This document shows, in pieces, positions 45,533 through 51,711 of a DNA stretch of 51,711 nt. A program made the translations under genes and the position numbers. Positions within the stretch are counted from its first letter, which is position 1; each line of letters opens with the position of its first letter. The DNA is from Gymnopus androsaceus JB14 (lineage: Eukaryota; Basidiomycota; Agaricomycetes; Agaricales; Omphalotaceae), in the NCBI GenBank assembly GCA_009733575.1, contig ML769796.1:1-51711 (forward strand), written 5' to 3'. A model generated the notes under the pieces. That model was not told the DNA's origin and ran no database searches. It saw only the letters and a program-made list of their open reading frames with translations.

Positions 45533-45825
45533 CATCAGCAAAACCTGGGTGTACTGGACAGCGCTGGATAGTGCTATCCAGCTCTCATAGCTCTCATAGC
45601 ACCCATAGCAAGGTCCCATCTATCCAGATCTATGGATTGCTATGGACTGCTATGGATCACTATGGATTTCACAGGAATGTCAAGACTTGACATCAGTTGT
45701 CATTCTATTTAATACTAAATATATCATTTGTTTGAATTGTCTTGAGGATCATAATATCAAACAATGGCAAAATAAAATCATTTATACTATCTTCGTGTTC
45801 AAATGTAGACTATAGTACACCACCA
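45533..45825. mobile_element. MITE family A, copy 3, right end missing
   Basis: Begins CATCAGCAAAACCTGGGTGT immediately after CTATCTA and follows copy 2 (31179) through its GCTATGGAT array and AT-rich centre (AAAATCATTTAT). Similarity stops at about 45,825 and no right end is found in the following 500 bases. Bases 45826-46125 hold nothing recognised. Confidence 0.7.
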
Positions 45826-46125
45826 AAAGGCCTTGATCATGGCAAAATGTTGAGATTTGATGTTAACTGAAGTTGAGTTAGTGATTGTACAATGCACTGG
45901 CAAAACATTTTGAAGACCTCCAGCTACAACATTGTCATAACATTATATAGACATTTCATAGATACTAAGTACAACTATTTAGAAACATTTGACACAACCA
46001 TTACAATATCAACACAACCTTATACTCAGTGGTGGTATCTACAAGTGATAAGGGTATTTTGAGTCATCCAAGCATGTCAATGTCACTAACACTAGCCTCA
46101 AAGTCAATCTCATCCTTGGAGTAGG

Positions 46126-46410
46126 CATCAGAAAAAATTGTTTTGGGCCCAGGAGGATCTAAGGTCACCTAGTCCTCTTAGGCAACCTGAGGCATCCTAG
46201 TTGGCCCAGGAACAAGGGTAAAACTTTGGACACCTCAGGTATCCTAGTCATCCTGGGATGTCCTGGGGCATCCTGGGGTATCCTGGGGCATCCTGAGGCA
46301 TCCTAGGATAAAAGTTCCATCCCATGATGCCTCAGGATGCCCCAGGATGCCCTAGGATGCCCCCAGGACATCCCAGGATCTCCCAGGACACTTAGGATGA
46401 CTAGAATGAT
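46126..46410. mobile_element. Fold-back element family B, copy 1, truncated
   Basis: Starts CATCAGAAAAAATTGTTTTGGGCCC and matches the complete copy at 49080 through its left arm and centre. It ends after GGACACTTAGGATGACTAG, where about 60-70 bases of the right arm are missing. It is rich in GGCATCCTGGG and its complement, at a spacing of about 11 bases. Confidence 0.75.
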
Positions 46411-47376
46411 GAAAAAAGAGGAAAAAGAAATAGAAAGATGAAGGAATAGGAATGTGATAAAATGAATATAACACAAATGCGTAAAGATCGTGTGAAGAGT
46501 GTTCACAAACAGTCCTTGCACTTGTCTTGCTGACTTAACATGGCTCTCCGACTAGGAATGGAGCAATGTTCCGTGCGCTATGACCCCTCTCCAAAGATTG
46601 GTTATCAGTCAAAAGCTTTCAACTGCCAGTACTACGAGTCAGGCTCAACATTACTCGTGTTGTACTATAGGCGTTTATAAGTCTAATTGGGTGCAAAGAT
46701 CTGTAAGGCAAAAAGTTGGTAGAACGGTGAGCGTAGTGTGCGGGATGATAGAATTATGATTGCGTAGTGTGGAACACAAAACGTGAAATCTTGAATAGCA
46801 AGAAATCACAATGATATCAAAGAGTACTGTTGACCAGTATCAATGACGAGCAACGATCCGTGACGAGTGGAAGAGAGGAGCTTCAATCTTCTGTCAGCGA
46901 CTAATTCCCCACAACACGAGGTACCAGGCGTCACAACTTCCGACTTAGGCAGAGAGATAAACAATGAGGAAAAGAGAAGAAGATGATATTGAGAACTAGG
47001 AGGTATTGACGAGATTGAAGCTAAGGACTAAGCTACAGCTACAACTACTATATATACTAGTGTACAAACCCTAAGCCCTATACCCTATACCCTGACCGTG
47101 TGGTAACAATGCATGAAACAATAAAAGACAACAAGTAAACAACAATAAGTAATGATAGGTCAATCATATAAGTATGGACATGCTAGCATGTGTTATGATC
47201 GGAAACGATCATACTCTGATTGACAGAACCTAATTAGTACAGCCGCGCGTCTAAACAAGCGCGCGCTTTATGTTAATATACAAGAGTAAATAAAAGAAGA
47301 TGATAAGGAATAATACCATGTGTCTGATAAGATAAGAACGTTCGTAACAGATGCATCCATCACAAAAACATACACC
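46411..47376. other. Non-coding; possible LTR fragment on the minus strand
   Basis: On the minus strand, 47,110-46,600 has features of a copia LTR: a TATATATAGTAG box (about 47,045-47,060), a pyrimidine-rich stretch and a run of CGTC/ATCGTT phrases. No paired borders or target duplication were found. Bases 47,065-47,095 contain CCCTAAGCCCTATACCCTATACCC, which is telomere-like but degenerate. A small hairpin with 7-base arms (ATGATCG/CGATCAT) lies at 47195-47212. Confidence 0.35.
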
Positions 47377-48537
47377 ATGGCTCGTAATTCCCGATGCAAT
47401 CATGTTAAAACAAAGATGCATGTAGATCTTGTAGCATCTCGCGATAAAGCATGTCTTGAGGCAGATCTACATCAAATCAATGCTCCTCCTCCTGCATTGA
47501 GTGCAGCAGCTCCTCTTGAGTCTGACATGGATATTATTATGAACTCAGATTCAGACTCACCACCCCCTGCATTTCCTGCACCTAATGTCAATCTATTTGA
47601 TAACAATAATGACAGTGATTCAGACTTCATGGATGACAATGGACAGCCCATACTGTTTTCAGCCGGATCTCCTCTGGATAGCAAATCATGAGACTTTCGA
47701 CATCAAATGGGAGATCAACTCAACTCACTTGAAATTGATGGACAATCATCCTTGGGTATCTTTGCAGATAGCCTATTGGAGATGGATATTGATGCTGACT
47801 TGGATGAAGATGAGGGATTGGACAGAATGAATGCTGTATTTGCAGCACTTGGTAATTACTTTGGCTTTATCAGCTTGTTGAATGACTGATAAGTCTTCAG
47901 GTATTGATGATGAGCTTTTGGATGATGATGAGAATTTATTTGAAGATGCACAAGAGAAGGTGCATGATTCTCAGTGGGCACCACATGGATCAAACCTGTT
48001 TGTGTTCAAGTTCAAGAATTCATTGGATGCATCTCATCTGATTCTCTAGATGTTTTTTCTCAACCTCATTGACAATTTACCACAACTCCGCCAATCTGAT
48101 GACTCTATGAAAGTAATCATCTTTGCCCTACATGAAATGGGTGTTGAAAATGTGCCCTCACTTTCCAAACTTCGAGCTTTTCAGGCAAAACAAACCCAAT
48201 ATGCTGGTGTATGCCCAACTCATCATATCTCAGCACTACAGAACCACTTCTACATAAATCATCCAGCCAAGCTGTTTGGACTTGATTTTGCCAATCCCTT
48301 GGTTTGTCAACAAATGCAGTAACAGAATCATGGAATGCTGATAAGTGGCTTCATGAAGTAGAACCAAATAAGTTTTCACCCATGTGGGCCAGCTTCAGTG
48401 ATACTCCAAAGCATCATTTCTTCACAGGGGAACTTGCACAGCTTTCTAATGGCAACTTAGTAATCCCATGGAAGTGGATTATTGTCTCAGGTGTTCCCCA
48501 CTTTGAGATGTATGATATAACCTATACATCCAAGGTA
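47377..48537 (+). pseudogene. Transposon-associated ORF of an Agaricomycete DNA element (Plavaka/CMC-like), decayed
   Basis: Segments in order: MARNSRCNHV leader, an acidic region with many Asp/Ser (SDSDFMDDNG), a 50-base intron (GTAATT..TCTTCAG near 47,852-47,901), IDDELLDDDENLFED, then LIDNLPQLRQSDDSMKVIIF..LHEMGVENVPSLS, HFYINHPAKLFGLDFANPLV, and ESWNADKWLHEVEPNKFSPM. The pattern NLP.LR.S..QMK.I...L...G...VPS, then YIN....A.D.ANPLV, then W....W..E..P....PM is one I know from the multi-copy element proteins of mushrooms; the exact superfamily is uncertain. Stops at 47,689 and about 48,047 and a frameshift near 48,315 show decay. Confidence 0.55.
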
Positions 48538-49079
48538 AGCAAAGTGTACTCTTAATTCAAATTTGACACTCATTGAACTGATATTTTCAAATCTCAGACA
48601 GCACTGTTCTATTTGTCAGATCCAAATCTATATTTAGAAGCTTGCTCAATTTCCACATGTAACTTCGGCTGTTGCTTCGGTCCTCAAGGGCAACCACCAT
48701 GATTAACATTGGGAGGCATAAAAAGCCAGAATGTGAAGAGAAAAGCTATAAACATTCAAAACATGTGATTTTTTGGATCGTGGTTTTCCAGCTTATATCC
48801 AGCTGCCACACAAACTTACATCTGTACAACAAAGAACTTCTTCAAAAAATCTCAAAAAATCAGAATGCAATACTCTGATATTATTGGTCTCCTAGCGCAA
48901 AAAAACTTCAAGGAAAAAGGTTAACCACAGCCCAAAATACGGCAATCTTTCCACATTGTTTTGGATTGGATTGGGGTTCGCATCTGTATTTCTTCATTTT
49001 CTTATTTTGGACTCTTTGATACTACATATACATTATTTGTTCAGTTTGTCTTTCTATCTTTTATTCCTCTGCACAACCA
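48538..49079. other. Continuation of the decayed element, no further gene
   Basis: After a GTAAGC donor at 48,535 one more stretch (ACAGCACTGTTCTATTTGTCAG) may be the next exon, but the frame fails quickly. The rest is AT-rich. Confidence 0.4.
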
Positions 49080-49474
49080 CATCAGCAAAAACTGTTTTGG
49101 GCCCAGGAGGATCTAAGGTCACCTAGTCCTCTTAGGCAACCTGAGGCATCCTAGTTGGCCCAGGAAAAAGGGTAAAACTTTGGACACCTCAGGTATCCTA
49201 GTCATCCTAGGTGTCCTGGGAGATCCTGGGGCATCCTGGGGCATCCTGAGGCATCCTGAGGCATCCTGGGATGGAACTTTTATCCTAGGATGCCTCAGGA
49301 TGCCCCAGGATGCCCCAGGACATCCCAGGATCTCCCAGGACACCTAGGATGACTAGGATACCTGAGGTGTCCAAAGTTTTACCCTTTTTCCTGGGCCAAC
49401 TAGGATGCCTCAGGTTGCCTAAGAGGACTAGGTGACCTTAGATCCTCCTGGGCCCAAAACAGTTTTTTCTGATG
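49080..49474. mobile_element. Fold-back element family B, copy 2, complete 395-bp near-perfect palindrome
   Basis: The left arm (49080-about 49265) and right arm (about 49290-49474) are almost exact reverse complements, ending CATCAG(C/A)AAAAACTGTTTT and its complement. Inside the arms, GGGGCATCCTG and GAGGCATCCTG repeat at about 11-base spacing. CA stands directly outside both ends (49078-49079 and 49475-49476), a possible 2-bp target duplication. No coding capacity. A transcript through it would form a long hairpin. Confidence 0.85.
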
Positions 49475-49495
49475 CATACAAGTGAGAGTGTTAGA

Positions 49496-50511
49496 GATTA
49501 CTGGTCCATGGTTGTCCGGCTGCTCCAAGCGTTATATACCTTTTCCATTTGCCCCTATCTAGACCCTATATAGACCAGTAGCTAGACTGTTTCCAATTGA
49601 TCTTTCCATTCCCCCATTTGCCTGAGCTCTCAGATCCCACCTAGTGAGGTGTCCGCCCAGCCATATTGCTTAACAAAGAGGAAGAAAGCAATAATAAGAA
49701 GATGGAGGGTAGCAGAATGCAGAAGGAGATATTGAAGGAAAAGGCTGACCTAAACCTATATGAGAAACACTATCGGAATGAACACAAGAAGGCCATTTGT
49801 GCACAAAAAACTGTACAGAACTTGAAGGAGAAGCTTTGGAAGGAAAGGAATGACTGGGAAGAGGAGAAGAAAGTGTTGATGTGAGATGCGGTGCATGAAA
49901 CAGATCTTGAACCAATGTATCCCAAACACTACGGATAGTAAAGGCAATTAAGATAATTGAAAAAAGCAATATCACTTGGAAAAGACAATTATGTTTATTG
50001 TTTTGGTACACACAATAATCTTAATTGCTTTGGATGGTCAATTATGTTAATTGTCCTGTAGTTTAGACAATTATCTCTAGTGTTTTGTACAAAAAATTTG
50101 ACTCTGATTGACAAAGGTTTCAAGCTTACTTCAAGTTTTTAGCCAAGTGTTGAACAGCATGTAAGTCCAAATGGTGAAACCACAATACTAACCTGAGTGT
50201 AAGAGAGGATTTGAAGATTGTCCTGTATGTCTGTGAGACAGTAGTATGTAGAACAATAGAGACTGTAGGTAGAATAGCTACAGCTTATATGCTAAATATC
50301 TAATGAACTATACATAGGGCTCTGCACTGTACCATATATGGTTATGGCCATATACTTTATGGGGAATTACGAGTACAGTTGTACCATAACCATGCTGCAC
50401 AACCCATGATCTTCAAGCTTGACGGTATGGTAACCATATATATACAGCTGTTTTATGGTTGTACAAAATTTACAGAGTATATAGCGTTCTCAACTCTAGT
50501 TATACATACTC
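49496..50511. other. Repeat flank, short unconvincing frame and AT-rich sequence
   Basis: 49496-49566 duplicates 45462-45532. A Lys/Glu-rich frame (49666-49884) may encode a short coiled coil but has no recognised family. 49,940-50,090 has several TCTTAATTG/CAATTAAGA motifs in both orientations. 50,310-50,470 has repeated GGTTATGG and ACCATA phrases in both orientations, possibly sub-terminal repeats of the neighbouring hAT element. Confidence 0.45.
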
Positions 50512-51711
50512 CTACTCAAATTTAATGAGTTCTAATACTGCATTACGTGCCAAACGCAGCCTGTGCTTCACAACCATAAGTGCACGAATAGTCTTGGGCT
50601 TCAGACTGGCACGTTGAAGAGAGAAATAGTGTCACGGCCACCTGAGAAAACCCTCTTCACAGCAACAGCAGACCCTAAACAAATCTTGTAAGAGCACTGC
50701 TATATAGATATTTCAAGTTGAAGCGAACCTGGAATGGCCAAAATATCACAAGCAAACCGGAATAAATTTGGGAATTGTGCTTGACGAGTAAACCACCACT
50801 GAATTGGATCATAATGGTCACCATCCTCAGGTGAGAGCTTGAAGAGTTCTTTGAGTTTGTCTTTGACAGCAGCAGTGCTCTTGTATCGGCTTGTGAAGCT
50901 TCATTTCTGAGGAGATCCAGAGATTGAGCTTAAAGAACCTGTTGGTTGAACTGGCTGCACATTAGAAGGCTGGCTTACAGTCTCATAATGAGACTTGTAG
51001 ACTGTAGTGTTGCTCAAAGTCTATCTATAGATGACTTGAGGAAGGCTGGAAGACCCATGTTATCCCTGAAGTCTTCTGCAAGTCTAGTGTACATGATTCT
51101 CGGAAAATTAATGCAATGTACAGAAGGAGGAAAGACACATACGGCTAGACCAAATGTAGAACAGTGATTCATCAAACCTAGTGTAGTAATCACTAAGCTT
51201 CCAGTGTGCAGCTATCATCCCGTTCTTGATTTCAGTTGGTATATTAGGTGGAAGGTTACGTATGTTGTTCTTAATATCTGCCTGTAACTCACGGAACACA
51301 CTGTATACAATCAAGAGCATTTTTCGGTGGTAGCCAGTCGGAAGAGCTTGAGCCAGTTGGATACAAGCTGGATTGACTCCCACTCAGTATCTGGGAGCTC
51401 ATACTCTCTTAGGTCACAATCCTTAGCTGGAAAAGCATTGATGGCTTTCCTAAAATCAAGAGCATGTCCTACATGAAAAGTTGTTAGACAAGAATATTGT
51501 CTAAAGTGCCGAACTCATGTAGCATCTGATGTGTTGATGACCAGCATGTCCTGACATCAAGAATAACCATAAGAGCATTTTTGGTGCTACTCTCTGAGTT
51601 TGAATACAAGGCAATGACATTTCTCATCCATGACCTCCAACATCGAGGACTTGAATGTACAGAACAAACAATCTTGCAAAGCTGTTGATAGAAAAATTTA
51701 GACAAGCTTCC
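50512..51711 (-). pseudogene. hAT-family transposase, C-terminal part, broken, runs off the right edge
   Basis: Minus strand. From the right edge: VRTCWSSTHQML (the RW-containing core), then a block with ELQADIKNNI..LP, WKLSDYYTRFDESLFY, then DPIQWWFTRQAQFPNL, a 54-base intron (50728-50675), then GSAVAVKRVFSGGRDTIS and SLKPKTIRALMVVKHRLRLAR, ending at a TAG at 50512-50514. The last two blocks are the hAT dimerisation domain. It is broken by a 2-base CT gain near 50,620 (in a CTCTCT run) and by stops between 50,900 and 51,100. Neither terminal repeat is in view. Confidence 0.8.

Overview
This window is nuclear DNA of a filamentous basidiomycete, most likely an Agaricomycete. The signs are genes cut by many short introns (mostly 45 to 65 bases, including two GC-AG introns), a fungal-type FunK1 kinase, TPR proteins of the kinesin-light-chain and CHAT types, and mobile elements typical of mushroom genomes. 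No bacterial-style operons, rRNA or tRNA genes were recognised.

Layout. 1-8.7 kb is accessory DNA. It holds two duplicated ends of TPR genes, one split by a 474-bp hAT-type MITE, then a solo LTR, then a 4.3-kb Tc1/mariner-like element with a passenger gene and a broken transposase, itself split by another MITE. 8.8-21.1 kb is a gene island: FunK1 kinase (-), V-ATPase subunit e (+), a small unknown gene (+), an F-box-like gene (-), a very large repeat-rich protein (+) and a dynactin p24-like gene (+). 23.5-27.9 kb is one large TPR-CHAT (caspase-like) gene. 28-32.6 kb is AT-rich with MITEs. 33.1-44.4 kb is a second gene island: COQ3 (-), a 2OG-Fe(II) oxygenase (+), a kinase-like protein (+), a stomatin/SPFH protein (-), a CCC2-type copper ATPase (-) and deoxyribose-phosphate aldolase (-). 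44.4-51.7 kb is again repeat territory: a solo LTR, a truncated MITE, two copies of a long fold-back element, an eroded transposon ORF and a broken hAT transposase running off the right edge.

How the genes fit together. The two islands carry ordinary cell functions: vacuolar acidification, ubiquinone synthesis, copper delivery to the secretory pathway, membrane scaffolding, dynein transport and deoxynucleoside catabolism. The TPR and TPR-CHAT genes are the sort of repeat receptors and effectors that fungi are thought to use in non-self recognition and cell death.

Two things stand out. One is the TPR-CHAT gene, with an intact His/Cys catalytic pair and about sixteen near-identical 45-residue repeats. 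The other is a run of single-base indels, mostly +1 insertions, that breaks otherwise well-conserved genes at 25.4-26.1 kb and 34.7-41.1 kb while neighbouring genes are clean. This looks more like insertion-biased sequence error than biology, but needs reads or RNA to settle. All calls come from reading the sequence; no database search was run.
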